Below are positions 1 to 8,998 of a stretch of 64,000 nucleotides of DNA, piece after piece. How positions within the stretch are numbered: position 1 is the first letter of the stretch; each line of letters opens with the position of its first letter. Made by a program: the position numbers and the translations under genes. Source of the DNA: Curtobacterium flaccumfaciens (GTDB lineage: Bacteria > Actinomycetota > Actinomycetes > Actinomycetales > Microbacteriaceae). A model generated the notes under the pieces. That model was not told the origin of the DNA, ran no database searches, and was given only the letters and a program-made list of their open reading frames with translations. The stretch lies in the NCBI RefSeq assembly GCF_013359815.1, contig NZ_JABMCF010000033.1:1-64000 (forward strand). Direction: 5' to 3'.

Positions 1-13
1 ATCTGGTCGAGAG

Positions 14-133
14 TGTTCCGGTGGTCATAGCGAGAGGGAAACGCCCGGTCACATTCCGAACCCGGAAGCTAAGCCTCTCAGCGCCGATGGTACTGCAAGG
101 GGGACCTTGTGGGAGAGTAGGACGCCGCCGGAC
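14..133 (+). rRNA. rrf: 5S ribosomal RNA
   Basis: The segment has the conserved 5S core: the GGTCATAGCG start region, CCCGGTCACATTCCGAACCC, the GGAAGCTAAGCC loop and the closing GACGCCGCCGGAC that pairs with the 5' end. Length (about 120 nt) fits 5S. It is the last gene of an rRNA operon whose 16S and 23S genes lie before the window. The ends are placed by eye and may be off by a few bases. Confidence 0.95.
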
Positions 134-150
134 TTAACGTATGAAAGATG

Positions 151-216
151 TGGCCATCGGCCCTCCATCGAGAATTCGCAGGGGAAACCCTCGTTCTGGG
201 TCGGGGCCGGTGGCCA
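151..216 (+). terminator. Probable rRNA operon terminator hairpin
   Basis: TGGCCATCGGCCC (151-163) pairs with GGGCCGGTGGCCA (204-216) with one G-U pair, leaving a 40-nt loop, and is followed by a T-rich run ATTTCTGTTTCT. It lies 17 nt after the 5S gene, where the rRNA operon should end. The long loop makes this less certain than a classic terminator. Confidence 0.5.
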
Positions 217-364
217 TTTCTGTTTCTGCCGCCGTTCACTCGACGCCGGCTCCGGTTCGTGATGGACTGGAAGCCGACGTCGGGAAACTGACGCGGCACC
301 CAACACAACGACACAGCGGACGAACGCCCGAGGCACTGCACCGGGCACGCGATGAGGAGCAACG

Positions 365-2248
365 GTGGCGAACGACGACGATCAGCGGCGGAACGACGGG
401 GACCGCGGAGATCGACCCCGGCGGGACGGCGACCGGTTCCCGCGTCGCGGCGGCGCTCCGCGTCGGGACGGCCAGAGCGATGGTCGTTGGTCGTCCGGTC
501 CTCGTGAGTTCGAGCGCCGCGAAGGCGACCGTCGTGATCGTCCGCAGGGTGGAGACCGTCCGTTCCGTGACGGTGCACCCCGCCGGGACAGCGCTCCGCG
601 TCGCGATGGGGATCGTCCGTTCCGGTCCGGCGACCGGAACGACCGTCCGTCGTGGCAGGGCGACCGTGGTGACTCTGGCCGGCCGCCGCGTGGCGATGGT
701 CCGCGCGGTGCCGATCGGCCGCGACGCGACGGCGATCGTCCCTACCGTGGAGGCTCGGACCGCCCGGCTCGTGACGGTGTTCGTCCGTTCCGTGGTGGGA
801 GCTCTGACCGTCCGCGCCGTGACGGTGACCGCCCGTTCCAGGGTGGTTCAGACCGTCCGCGTCGTGATGGCGATCGCCCGTACCGCGGGGGCTCGGACCG
901 TCCCGCTCGTGATGGCGACCGTCCGTACCGTGGCGGGTCGTCGGATCGGCCGCGCCGTGACGGGGACCGACCCTTCCAGGGCGGTTCAGACCGTCCGCGT
1001 CGCGATGGCGACCGCCCGTACCGCGGGGGCTCCGATCGTCCCGCTCGTGACGGGGACCGCCCGTACCGCGGGGGCTCCGATCGTCCCGCTCGTGACGGAG
1101 ACCGTCCGTACCGTGGTGGTTCGTCCGACCGTCCGGCCCGTGGTGGTTCGTCCGACCGTCCGGCCCGTGGTGGTTCATCCGACCGTCCGTTCCGCGGGAG
1201 TTCGTCGGATCGCCCGGCTCGCGACGGCGGCGAAGACCGTCGTCGTTTCGGTGACGGCAGCCGTCACGCCGGCGCCCGTTTCGGTGAGGCCGCGCGCGAC
1301 GACTGGGAGGACCGCGACCCCTACGGCACGAAGTCGATCCGTCCGCGCCACGACGACCCGGAGATCCCCGAGGAGATCCAGGCGCGCGACCTCGACCCCG
1401 CCGCCCGGATGGAGCTGAAGACCCTCAGTAAGGACAACGCCGACTGGGTTGCCCGTCACCTCGTGGCCGCCGCACTCTTCGTCGACGACGACCCCGAGAC
1501 GGCCAACCAGCACGCCCTGAGCGCTGCTCGTCGTGCCGGTCGTGTCGGTGTCGTCCGCGAGACGGCCGCGATCACCGCTTACCGCCTCGGCGACTTCGCC
1601 ACCGCGCTCCGGGAGCTCCGCACCTACCGTCGGATCTCCGGTCGCAACGACCAGCTCCCGATGATGGTGGACTGCGAGCGTGGCCTGGGCCGTCCGGAGC
1701 GGGCACTCGAGCTCGGTCGTTCGGTCGAGCGCTCGGCCCTCGAGACCCCGGTGCAGGTCGAGCTCGCGATCGCCATGTCCGGCGCTCGTCTCGACCTCGG
1801 GAATCCCACAGCCGCCCTCGGCGAGCTGGAGATTCCACAGCTCGACCCGTCCACCGCCTACACGTGGTCCCCGGCGCTCTACAGTGCTTACGCGGCCACG
1901 CTCGAGGAGCTCGGTCGACAGGACGAGGCCGACGAGTGGTGGGCCCGTGTGGACCGCGCGGCAGCGGCCCTCGCCGAAATCGCGGACGACAACGCTTGGG
2001 AGACAGTTGATGTGGTCGAGGAAACGCTCGAAGTCGAAGAACACGGAGACGCCGGGGACGACGCCGCCGATGACCTCGGAGCCGACGACGTCGCGACCGA
2101 CGAACTCGACGGCGACGACGAATCTGCCGACGACGTCGACGACGAACCCGCCCTCGACGCCCTCGACGACGACACCTCCGCAGCCGACGAGCCCGGCGAG
2201 ATCGACGACGACAACCCCCGCGACGTCGACGGCTCCGCAGCCGGCTGA
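365..2248 (+). CDS. TPR-like protein with long RG/RD-rich disordered N-terminus
   Basis: 627 residues starting at GTG 365, preceded by GAGGAGC. Three parts are visible. Residues 1 to about 290 are disordered, highly charged and repetitive (DRPxRDGDRPxRGGS units). Residues about 320-540 form a helical domain with TPR-like pairs (A-x-RR-G-R, YRLGDFATALREL, GRPERALELG, LGNPTAALGELE). The last 80 residues are very acidic (runs of D with E and A). RGG/RDG-rich tails commonly bind RNA, and TPRs bind protein, so a role in RNA or ribosome biology is plausible but inferred. It sits between the 5S gene and the HAD-small ORF-tlyA-nadK-recN operon and ends 14 nt before the HAD start, so it is probably the first gene of that operon. 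The exact function is unknown. Confidence 0.8.
   Translation: MANDDDQRRNDGDRGDRPRRDGDRFPRRGGAPRRDGQSDGRWSSGPREFERREGDRRDRPQGGDRPFRDGAPRRDSAPRRDGDRPFRSGDRNDRPSWQGDRGDSGRPPRGDGPRGADRPRRDGDRPYRGGSDRPARDGVRPFRGGSSDRPRRDGDRPFQGGSDRPRRDGDRPYRGGSDRPARDGDRPYRGGSSDRPRRDGDRPFQGGSDRPRRDGDRPYRGGSDRPARDGDRPYRGGSDRPARDGDRPYRGGSSDRPARGGSSDRPARGGSSDRPFRGSSSDRPARDGGEDRRRFGDGSRHAGARFGEAARDDWEDRDPYGTKSIRPRHDDPEIPEEIQARDLDPAARMELKTLSKDNADWVARHLVAAALFVDDDPETANQHALSAARRAGRVGVVRETAAITAYRLGDFATALRELRTYRRISGRNDQLPMMVDCERGLGRPERALELGRSVERSALETPVQVELAIAMSGARLDLGNPTAALGELEIPQLDPSTAYTWSPALYSAYAATLEELGRQDEADEWWARVDRAAAALAEIADDNAWETVDVVEETLEVEEHGDAGDDAADDLGADDVATDELDGDDESADDVDDEPALDALDDDTSAADEPGEIDDDNPRDVDGSAAG
716..1220 (+). 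repeat. Coding tandem repeats (RDGDRPYRGGSDRP type)
   Basis: Imperfect tandem units of about 36-45 bp encode alternating DRPARDGDRPYRGGS and SSDRPRRDGDRPFQGGS blocks, ending with shorter GGSSDRPA units. Neighbouring units are nearly identical at the DNA level (for example around 1020-1090), which suggests recent expansion by unequal recombination or slippage. All units are multiples of three, so the frame is kept. Confidence 0.85.
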
Positions 2249-2261
2249 GCACTCGGCGGCC

Positions 2262-3251
2262 TTGACCGACGGCGTCGACGTGGTCCTCACCGACCTCGAC
2301 GGCGTCGTCTACCGGGGCCGCAACGCCATCCCGCACGCGGTCGAGGCGCTGACCCGGGCGTCGCTCACGGCGCGGGTCGGCTACATCACGAACAACGCAT
2401 CGCGCCGGCCGGTCGACGTCGCTGAACACCTCGAGCGCTACGGGCTCGAGGTGTCCGAGGGCGACGTCGTCACCTCGTCGCAGGCCGGCGTCCAGCTGCT
2501 CGCGACCCTGGTGCCGGCCGGAGCGACCGTCCTGGTCACCGGCGGGCTCGGCCTGTCCAGCATCGTCGAGGAAGCCGGGTTCACGGTCACCTCGAGTGCC
2601 GAGGACTCCCCGGCAGCGGTCATCCAGGGCTTCTCACCGGACCTCGGCTGGAAGGAACTGGCCGAGGCCTCCTTCGCCCTGGCCGACCCGGACGTGCCGT
2701 GGGTGGCCACGAACATGGACTGGTCGATCCCGGTCGAGCGGGGCATCGCGCCCGGCAACGGCACGCTCGTGTCCGCCGTGCACCAGGCGGTCGGCCGGAT
2801 GCCCGTGGTCGCCGGCAAGCCCGAGCGGCCGATCTTCGACACGGCGGTCGAGCGCTTCGGCGGCGGTCGGACCCTGTTCATCGGGGACCGGTTGGACACC
2901 GACATCAAGGGTGCGAACGACGTCGGGATCCCGAGCGTGCTCGTGCTCACCGGCATCGACAAGGCGAAGCAGGTGCTCGCGGCCGACCAGCGCTCGCGTC
3001 CCACCTACGTGCTCGAAGACCTCCGGGGGCTGTCCCAGCCGTACCCGGAGACGGTGCGGCGCGAGGACGAGGACGGCACCCGGTACGTGACCGTCGGTAC
3101 TGCGACGGTGGCGATGCGCGGGCACGTCGTCCGGGTGCTCGACGCCGGGACGGACATCGATCGGCTCCGGGCCGGCTCGACGCTCATCTGGGAGTCCGGG
3201 TTGGCCATCTACGGCCTCGACGTGGACCCGCAGCTGTACGGCGGCGAGTAG
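2262..3251 (+). CDS. HAD-superfamily phosphatase (NagD / p-nitrophenylphosphatase type)
   Basis: About 329 residues from TTG 2262; a GTG at 2280 is the next possible start and would remove only six residues. Motif I is LTDLDGVVYRG near the N-terminus, motif II is the YITNNAS segment, the conserved lysine is in VAGKPERPIF, and motif IV is FIGDRLDTDIKGA. This set with a large C2-type cap is that of the NagD subfamily, which dephosphorylates sugar or nucleotide phosphates in the cytoplasm; the substrate cannot be told from sequence. The C-terminal 90 residues go beyond the core fold. It is followed after 1 nt by a small ORF and then tlyA, so the genes are probably cotranscribed. Confidence 0.9.
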   Translation: MTDGVDVVLTDLDGVVYRGRNAIPHAVEALTRASLTARVGYITNNASRRPVDVAEHLERYGLEVSEGDVVTSSQAGVQLLATLVPAGATVLVTGGLGLSSIVEEAGFTVTSSAEDSPAAVIQGFSPDLGWKELAEASFALADPDVPWVATNMDWSIPVERGIAPGNGTLVSAVHQAVGRMPVVAGKPERPIFDTAVERFGGGRTLFIGDRLDTDIKGANDVGIPSVLVLTGIDKAKQVLAADQRSRPTYVLEDLRGLSQPYPETVRREDEDGTRYVTVGTATVAMRGHVVRVLDAGTDIDRLRAGSTLIWESGLAIYGLDVDPQLYGGE

Positions 3252-3252
3252 C

Positions 3253-3429
3253 GTGTCGGACGTGCCGAACCCCGAGCAGCCGTCCGCCGAACCCGAGCAG
3301 CAGGACGCCTTCGCCGCGCGCACCGCCGAGGCCGAGGCCCTGCCGCTCGCCGAACGCGCCGACGCCTTCTCCGCCCTGCACGACGAGCTGCGGACGCGGC
3401 TCGAGAGCGGCGGCTCCGCGAGTGCCTGA
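3253..3429 (+). CDS. Small hypothetical protein between HAD phosphatase and tlyA
   Basis: 58 residues from GTG 3253, one base after the HAD stop, ending TGA 3427-3429 inside the start of tlyA (GTG 3422), an 8-nt overlap. The protein is hydrophilic, alanine- and glutamate-rich, and predicted helical in its second half (LAERADAFSALHDELRTRL). The tight spacing on both sides and lack of any other use for this interval support it as real. A tiny ORF in this position is common in Microbacteriaceae, from memory. Function unknown; it may couple translation of the HAD gene and tlyA. Confidence 0.65.
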   Translation: MSDVPNPEQPSAEPEQQDAFAARTAEAEALPLAERADAFSALHDELRTRLESGGSASA

Positions 3430-4255
3430 GCCGGACGGAGCCGTGCACGACGCGACCCCGGTCCGCCTCGACGCCCTCCTCGCTGCACGCGGGCTCGCAC
3501 GGTCGCGCACCGTCGCCCGCAAGCTGATCCAGGACGGCCGGGTGCTCGTGGGTGGCCGTGCCGTCCTGAAGCCGTCGACGCCGATCGCATCCGACGCGGA
3601 CATCGAGGTCGACGCCGCGGACGAGTGGGTCTCGCGGGCGGCCCGGAAGCTCGTCGGTGCGCTCGACGCATTCGACGTCGACGCTTCCGGTCGGGTCGTG
3701 CTCGACGTGGGCGCGAGCACCGGTGGGTTCACCCAGGTGCTGCTCGCACGCGGCGCGCGCCGTGTCATCGCGCTCGACGTGGGGCACGGACAGCTGCACC
3801 CGACCATCGCGCTCGACGAACGCGTCGCCGTGGTCGAGGGGACGAACGCGCGGAACCTCACGCGCGCCGACTACCTGGCGCTCGACGGCGCCGCCGGCGA
3901 GACGAGCCTGGTGGTGGGGGACCTGTCCTTCATCTCGCTCCGACTCGTGCTGCCGGCGCTGGCCGAAGCCGTCCCCGCGGACGAGTTCGTGCTCCTGGTG
4001 AAGCCCCAGTTCGAAGTGGGTCGTGGCGGTGTCCGCGAGGGCATCGTGCACGACGCCGGGCTCCGGAACGACGCGCTCATGAACGTGCTGTGGGCGGCGT
4101 GGGACCTGGGCCTCGGCACCAGTGGGCTCGCCGCGTCCCCGATCGTCGGGACACACGGCAACCACGAGTACCTGGCCCGCTTCCAGCGCGGTGTCGGGGG
4201 CAATCCGACAGAATGGAGAGTCCGGGCGACCGAACTCACGGAAGGGTCTTCATGA
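3422..4255 (+). CDS. tlyA: TlyA family rRNA 2'-O-methyltransferase
   Basis: 277 residues from GTG 3422. An S4 RNA-binding domain covers about residues 14-75 (RLDALLAARGLARSRTVARK, GRVLVGGRAV), followed by an FtsJ-like Rossmann methyltransferase with the SAM-binding VVLDVGASTGGFTQ and a later LVKPQFE motif. TlyA methylates cytidines in 16S and 23S rRNA in mycobacteria and affects capreomycin sensitivity; some homologues are also described as haemolysins, an older and doubtful label. The length matches the family (about 270). It overlaps the small ORF upstream by 8 nt and nadK downstream by 4 nt (ATGA), so it is translationally coupled within the operon. Confidence 0.93.
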   Translation: MPEPDGAVHDATPVRLDALLAARGLARSRTVARKLIQDGRVLVGGRAVLKPSTPIASDADIEVDAADEWVSRAARKLVGALDAFDVDASGRVVLDVGASTGGFTQVLLARGARRVIALDVGHGQLHPTIALDERVAVVEGTNARNLTRADYLALDGAAGETSLVVGDLSFISLRLVLPALAEAVPADEFVLLVKPQFEVGRGGVREGIVHDAGLRNDALMNVLWAAWDLGLGTSGLAASPIVGTHGNHEYLARFQRGVGGNPTEWRVRATELTEGSS

Positions 4256-5175
4256 GTGACGAACGGCACATCCTGCTCGTGTCCCACACGGGTCGCCGTG
4301 ACTCGATCGACGCTGCGGTCGAGGTCTGCGACCTCCTGCACGCAGCCGGTCTCACGCCCGTCATGCCCTTCGACGAGTACGCCGACATCCGTCGTGCCGA
4401 GGCGTCGGTCGGCAAGGTCGACATCCTCGGCGTCGACGTCCAGCCGAACCAGCTCGAGATCGTCATCGTGCTCGGTGGCGACGGCACGATCCTCCGCGCG
4501 GCCGAACTCGTGCGGAACACCGGCGCTCCACTGATCGGGGTGAACCTCGGGCACGTCGGGTTCCTGGCCGAGAGCGAGCGCGACGGTCTGTCCGAGACGG
4601 TCGAGCGCGCGCTGTCCGGCGAGTACAACGTCGAGGAACGCGTCACCCTGCAGGTCGACGTGGTCGTCGGCAACCAGATCGTCTACTCGAGCTGGGCGCT
4701 GAACGAGGCCACGATCGAGAAGGCCTCGCGGGAGCGGATGCTCGAGGTCGTCACCGAGGTCGACGGCCGCCCGCTGTCGTCCTTCGGCTGCGACGGCGTG
4801 GTCGTGTCGACCCCGACCGGCTCCACGGCGTACTCGTTCTCCGGCGGTGGCCCCATCGTGTGGCCGGACGTCGACGCGCTCCTCATGGTGCCGCTGAGCG
4901 CCCACGCCCTGTTCGCCCGTCCGATCGTCGTCGGGCCGGACTGCACGCTCGCGATCGAGGTCCTGCGGCGCACGAGCGGCGTCGGTGTCCTCTGGTGCGA
5001 CGGCCGACGGACCCACGACCTGCCCCCGGGCGCCCGAGTCGAGGTCCGACGTTCGCCCGACCCGGTGCGGGTCGCCCGACTCAAGGACGCTCCGTTCACC
5101 GACCGCCTGGTCGCGAAGTTCCAGCTGCCCGTCGCCGGGTGGCGCGGCCCCCAGAGCGACGAGGACGACCGATGA
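4252..5175 (+). CDS. nadK: NAD kinase
   Basis: 307 residues from ATG 4252, which overlaps the tlyA stop as ATGA. The ATP-cone motif VLGGDGTILRA and the NLGHVGFLAE segment are clear, and the NAD-binding region has the STPTGSTAYSFSGGGP motif. It phosphorylates NAD to NADP in the cytoplasm, the only route to NADP(H). The order tlyA-nadK-recN is conserved across actinobacteria. Its last residues, DEDDR, and stop are the first of several similar endings in the short spacer before recN. Confidence 0.97.
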   Translation: MSDERHILLVSHTGRRDSIDAAVEVCDLLHAAGLTPVMPFDEYADIRRAEASVGKVDILGVDVQPNQLEIVIVLGGDGTILRAAELVRNTGAPLIGVNLGHVGFLAESERDGLSETVERALSGEYNVEERVTLQVDVVVGNQIVYSSWALNEATIEKASRERMLEVVTEVDGRPLSSFGCDGVVVSTPTGSTAYSFSGGGPIVWPDVDALLMVPLSAHALFARPIVVGPDCTLAIEVLRRTSGVGVLWCDGRRTHDLPPGARVEVRRSPDPVRVARLKDAPFTDRLVAKFQLPVAGWRGPQSDEDDR

Positions 5176-5289
5176 GTCCGGAGAACACCCGATGAGCACG
5201 GAGGACGACCGATGATCGGCGTGGATGGGCGCAGCATCGCTTCCGCCCGGTCGGCCGTGGCGCAGCGAACGACGGAGGACGACCGTTGA
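5172..5289 (+). other. Chain of three overlapping mini-ORFs linking nadK to recN
   Basis: Three short reading frames follow each other with 4-nt overlaps: 5172-5195 (MSPENTR), 5192-5215 (MSTEDDR) and 5212-5289 (25 residues ending in TEDDR). The first ATG overlaps the nadK stop and the last TGA overlaps the TTG start of recN. Each has GGAG or GGAGGA a few bases before the next start. The motif GAGGACGACCGATGA occurs at 5161 and 5201 and, with T for A, at 5275. The layout suggests ribosomes could re-initiate stepwise from nadK to recN, or that the ribosome-binding segment was duplicated by slippage. There is no evidence that the peptides themselves have a function. Confidence 0.5.
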
Positions 5290-6980
5290 TCGAGGAGATC
5301 GCGATCCGCGACCTCGGTGTCATCGGTGAGACCACGCTCGAACTCGGGCCGGGCTTCACCGTCGTCACCGGGGAGACCGGTGCGGGCAAGACGATGATCG
5401 TCACCGCGCTCGGACTGCTGCTCGGTGCGCGGGCCGATGCCGGCTCGGTGCGCCGCGGTGCGTCGAGCGCCGTCGTCGAAGGCCGCTGGCACGTCCCCGA
5501 GCAGGACGCCGTCGCCGAACGCGTCGAGGACGCCGGCGGCACCGTCGAGGACGGCGAACTCATCCTCACCCGCACGGTCTCCGCCGAGGGGCGCAGCCGT
5601 GCCACGGTGGGCGGTCGGAGTGCGCCCGTGGCGGTGCTCGGCGAGCTCGCCGACCAGCTCGTCACCGTGCACGGGCAGTCGGACCAGATCCGCCTCACCT
5701 CGGCCACGGCGCAGCGGGCTGCCCTCGACGGGTTCGGGGGAGCCTCGCTCGAGAAGGCCCTCGCCCGGTACGTCGCCGCGTACGACGCCTGGCAGCAGCA
5801 CGTCGGTGAACTCGAGGTCCTGGTCCGCGACCGGGACGACCGGGTGGCCGAGGCCGAGCGGATCCGCGCGGCCTCCGACGAGATCGAGGCCGCCGACCCG
5901 CAGCCCGGCGAGGACGTCGAACTGGCCGAGCGCGCCGAACGGTTGGGCAACCTCGAGGAGCTCCGGTTGTCCGCGGCCCTGGCACACGAGGCGTTGTCCA
6001 GCGAGTCCCTCGACGGCGTCTCCGACGTCGTCGGCCTGGTCGAGTCCGCACGCCGTGCCGTGGAGCGCGTCGCGTCCTCGGACAGTGCCCTGCAGCCGGT
6101 GCTCGAGCAGCTCACGGAGCTCGGGATCCAGGCGGCCGAGGCCTCGGCGAGCATCTCGAGCTACCTCGGTTCCCTGGAACCCGAGGCCGGGCACGACCTC
6201 GAACTCATCAACGAACGCCGAGCCCTGCTGGCCGGCCTCACCCGCAAGTACGGCGAGACGGTGGACGACGTCATCGCCTACGGACAGCGCGCGAGCGACC
6301 GGCTGCTCGAGCTCGACGGCGACGACGACCGGATCGCGGCATTGCAGCAGTCGGTCGAGCAGGACGAGCAGGCGCTCGAGTCCGCCGCCGCCGCGCTCAC
6401 GACGGCGCGCACCAAGGCGGCGACCGACCTGGCGAAGCGCGTGACCGCTGAGCTGAAGACCCTCGCGATGGGTGGCGCGACCCTGGTGGTCGAGGTCACC
6501 GACGCCGGCGAGTACCGCCGCCACGGCCGTGACCAGGTGACGATCCTGCTCCAGCCGCACTCGGGCACCGACCCCCGGCCGATCGGCAAGGGGGCGTCCG
6601 GCGGTGAGCTGTCCCGCGTGATGCTCGCGATCGAGGTCGTCATGGCCGGCAGCACCACGGTGCCGACGTTCGTCTTCGACGAGGTCGACGCCGGTGTCGG
6701 TGGGGCGGCGGCGATCGAGATCGGCCGACGGCTGGCGAAGCTCGCCGAGCGCACGCAGGTCATCGTCGTCACGCACCTGGCCCAGGTCGCGGCCTTCGCG
6801 AACAACCACCTCAACGTCGTGAAGGACGCCAGCGGTGCCGTGACCTCGTCGAGCGTGCGCCGGCTCGAGGGGGAGGACCGTCTGCAGGAGATGGCACGGC
6901 TGCTCTCCGGGCTCGGCGACAGCGCCAGCGGCATCGAGCACGCCCGCGAGCTACTCGACGTCGCCGGCCAGCGAGCCTGA
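5286..6980 (+). CDS. recN: DNA repair ATPase RecN
   Basis: 564 residues from TTG 5286, chosen because GGAGGA at 5274-5279 sits 6 nt upstream and the protein then begins MIEEIAIRDLGVI, the usual RecN start. Walker A is GETGAGKT near residue 33; the C-terminal half has the ABC signature KGASGGELSRVMLAIE and Walker B TFVFDEVDAGVGG, then VTHLAQVAAFA. The middle is a coiled-coil of normal SMC-like arrangement. RecN acts in early double-strand break repair with RecA. It follows nadK through a run of mini-ORFs. Length is typical. Confidence 0.96.
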   Translation: MIEEIAIRDLGVIGETTLELGPGFTVVTGETGAGKTMIVTALGLLLGARADAGSVRRGASSAVVEGRWHVPEQDAVAERVEDAGGTVEDGELILTRTVSAEGRSRATVGGRSAPVAVLGELADQLVTVHGQSDQIRLTSATAQRAALDGFGGASLEKALARYVAAYDAWQQHVGELEVLVRDRDDRVAEAERIRAASDEIEAADPQPGEDVELAERAERLGNLEELRLSAALAHEALSSESLDGVSDVVGLVESARRAVERVASSDSALQPVLEQLTELGIQAAEASASISSYLGSLEPEAGHDLELINERRALLAGLTRKYGETVDDVIAYGQRASDRLLELDGDDDRIAALQQSVEQDEQALESAAAALTTARTKAATDLAKRVTAELKTLAMGGATLVVEVTDAGEYRRHGRDQVTILLQPHSGTDPRPIGKGASGGELSRVMLAIEVVMAGSTTVPTFVFDEVDAGVGGAAAIEIGRRLAKLAERTQVIVVTHLAQVAAFANNHLNVVKDASGAVTSSSVRRLEGEDRLQEMARLLSGLGDSASGIEHARELLDVAGQRA

Positions 6981-7092
6981 CGACCAAGCAGGCGGGTGCC
7001 GCCCGCCGATCCGGCCACGGCCCGAGGACCCAACCACCCACCCGCGCAACGCCCACGGCGAACCGAGGTCGCGCCTCCCGGCAGTTCTGACG

Positions 7093-7098
7093 TACGAT
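7093..7098 (+). promoter_or_regulatory. -10 box, leaderless pyrG promoter
   Basis: TACGAT ends 8 nt before the pyrG GTG at 7107. No ribosome-binding site lies between, so transcription should begin at or next to the start codon. No clear -35 element is visible. Confidence 0.6.
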
Positions 7099-7106
7099 GG
7101 AATCCC

Positions 7107-8822
7107 GTGGCGGACACTCTCAGCGGCGGTACCAATTCTTCGAACTCGACCCCGAAGGTGACGAAGCAGATCTTCGTGACCGGCGGGGTCGTCTCGTCTC
7201 TCGGCAAGGGCCTGACGGCGGCCAGCCTCGGCAACCTGCTCACGGCTCGCGGCCTCAAGGTCGTCATGCAGAAGCTCGACCCGTACCTCAACGTGGACCC
7301 GGGCACCATGAACCCGTTCCAGCACGGCGAGGTCTTCGTGACCGACGACGGTGCGGAGACGGACCTCGACATCGGGCACTACGAGCGCTTCCTCGACATC
7401 AACCTGTCGCAGGCCGCGAACGTCACGACCGGTCAGGTGTACTCGACGGTGATCGCCAAGGAACGTCGCGGCGAGTACCTCGGCGACACGGTGCAGGTCA
7501 TCCCGCACATCACCGACGAGATCAAGCGCCGGATGCGCGAGCAGGCGCAGAACGACCCGCAGCCCGACGTCATCATCACCGAGGTCGGTGGCACCGTCGG
7601 CGACATCGAGTCGCAGCCGTTCATCGAGTCCGCCCGACAGGTGCGGCACGAGCTCGGCCGCAACAACGTGTTCTTCGTGCACGTCTCCCTGGTGCCGTTC
7701 ATGAACGCCTCGGGTGAGCAGAAGACCAAGCCGACGCAGCACTCCGTCGCCGCTCTGCGCTCGATCGGCATCCAACCCGACGCGCTCGTGCTGCGCAGCG
7801 ACCGGCCGGTGTCGGAGTCGAACAAGCGCAAGATCGCGCTGATGTGCGACGTCGACGAGGACGCCGTGGTGAACGCCGTGGACGTCCCCTCGATCTACGA
7901 CCTGCCGACGCTGCTGAACAACCAGGGCCTCGACCAGGTCATCGTCGAGGCGCTCAAGCTCGACGCCGGTCCCGTCGACTGGACCGCGTGGACCCCGGTG
8001 CTGAAGGCCGTGCACGAGCCGAAGAAGGCCGTCACGATCGCGCTGGTCGGCAAGTACATCGACCTGCCGGACGCCTACCTGTCCGTCACCGAGGCGCTCC
8101 GTGCCGGCGGCTTCGCGCACGACGCCAAGGTGACGCTGAAGTGGGTCGTGTCCGACGACTGCACCACGCCCGAGGGCGCGGCGAAGCAGCTCGGTGACGT
8201 CGACGGCATCTGCATCCCCGGTGGGTTCGGCGTGCGCGGCATCGAGGGCAAGCTCGGCGCGCTGAAGTTCGCGCGCGAGCAGGGCATCCCGACGCTCGGC
8301 CTGTGCCTCGGCCTGCAGTGCATGGTCATCGAGTACGCCCGCCACGAGGTCGGTCTGACCGACGCGTCGAGCACCGAGTTCGACCCGGAGACCTCCACCC
8401 CGGTCATCGCGACGATGGCGGAGCAGGTCGAAATCATCGCCGGTGGCGACCTGGGCGGCACGATGCGCCTGGGCCTGTACCCGGCGTCGTTCACGCAGGG
8501 CTCGCTGGCGGCGGAGCTGTACGGAGCGCCCGAGGCCTCCGAGCGCCACCGTCACCGCTACGAGGTGAACAACAAGTACCGCGAGCAGATCGCGGACGCC
8601 GGCCTCGTCTTCTCGGGCACGTCGCCCGACGGCACGCTGGTGGAGTACGTCGAGCTCCCGCGCGACGTGCACCCGTTCTACATCGCCACCCAGGCGCACC
8701 CGGAGCTCCGCTCGCGTCCGACCGATGCGCACCCGCTGTTCGCGGGGCTCGTCGCGGCCACGATCGAGCGCCACGAGGCGTCCAGCCTGTTCGACCCGCA
8801 GACCGAGGAGCAGGTCGCGTAA
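7107..8822 (+). CDS. pyrG: CTP synthase
   Basis: 571 residues from GTG 7107. The N-terminal amidoligase domain has [15 protein letters not shown] and [11 protein letters not shown]; the C-terminal glutamine amidotransferase domain has [15 protein letters not shown] with the nucleophilic Cys, and the His-Glu pair near [12 protein letters not shown]. It makes CTP from UTP with glutamine as nitrogen donor. The start was placed at GTG 7107 because the frame upstream is low-quality and a -10 box sits just before it. The short Ser/Thr/Asn-rich lead before [11 protein letters not shown] is normal for actinobacteria. Confidence 0.97.
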   Translation: MADTLSGGTNSSNSTPKVTKQIFVTGGVVSSLGKGLTAASLGNLLTARGLKVVMQKLDPYLNVDPGTMNPFQHGEVFVTDDGAETDLDIGHYERFLDINLSQAANVTTGQVYSTVIAKERRGEYLGDTVQVIPHITDEIKRRMREQAQNDPQPDVIITEVGGTVGDIESQPFIESARQVRHELGRNNVFFVHVSLVPFMNASGEQKTKPTQHSVAALRSIGIQPDALVLRSDRPVSESNKRKIALMCDVDEDAVVNAVDVPSIYDLPTLLNNQGLDQVIVEALKLDAGPVDWTAWTPVLKAVHEPKKAVTIALVGKYIDLPDAYLSVTEALRAGGFAHDAKVTLKWVVSDDCTTPEGAAKQLGDVDGICIPGGFGVRGIEGKLGALKFAREQGIPTLGLCLGLQCMVIEYARHEVGLTDASSTEFDPETSTPVIATMAEQVEIIAGGDLGGTMRLGLYPASFTQGSLAAELYGAPEASERHRHRYEVNNKYREQIADAGLVFSGTSPDGTLVEYVELPRDVHPFYIATQAHPELRSRPTDAHPLFAGLVAATIERHEASSLFDPQTEEQVA

Positions 8823-8840
8823 GCGCCGGTCTCCACGATC

Positions 8841-8890
8841 GGACGGGAGGCGCGGTGCCAGCTGGCACCGCGCCTCCAGTCCGTCCGGAG
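8841..8890. repeat. Dispersed palindrome, family A (full copy 1)
   Basis: A 32-bp perfect palindrome (8847-8878: GGAGGCGCGGTGCC, AGCT centre, and its complement) flanked by CGGACGG / CCGTCCG arms. It follows the pyrG stop by about 20 nt and could act as a transcription terminator. The same element recurs at least nine more times in the window. Confidence 0.85.
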
Positions 8891-8901
8891 CGCGTCCACG
8901 G

Positions 8902-8964
8902 CACCTGGTTCCGGACACGGAACCACGGAACGACGCGGTGCTGTGTCCGGAACCTGGTTCCGAC
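8902..8964. repeat. Dispersed inverted repeat, family B (copy 1)
   Basis: CACCTGGTTCCGGACAC on the left is mirrored by GTGTCCGGAACCTGGTTCC on the right around a centre containing GACGCGGTGCT. Each arm has its own internal dyad (GGAACC-type). A closely similar copy lies at 18822-18886. Confidence 0.75.
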
Positions 8965-8986
8965 GGGGCGTCCGGCGCGCGCGTGC

Positions 8987-8992
8987 TTGGAT
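8987..8992 (+). promoter_or_regulatory. -10 box, leaderless NUDIX promoter
   Basis: TTGGAT lies 6 nt before GTG 8999, with no ribosome-binding site between. The first base departs little from the TANNNT pattern seen elsewhere in the window. Confidence 0.45.
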
Positions 8993-8998
8993 GGAGCC

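Noticed and set aside
78..1178. Long open frames on both strands inside the RG-repeat gene
   Set aside because: They are shadows of the repetitive 365-2248 gene; only its frame has a ribosome-binding site and a recognisable domain.
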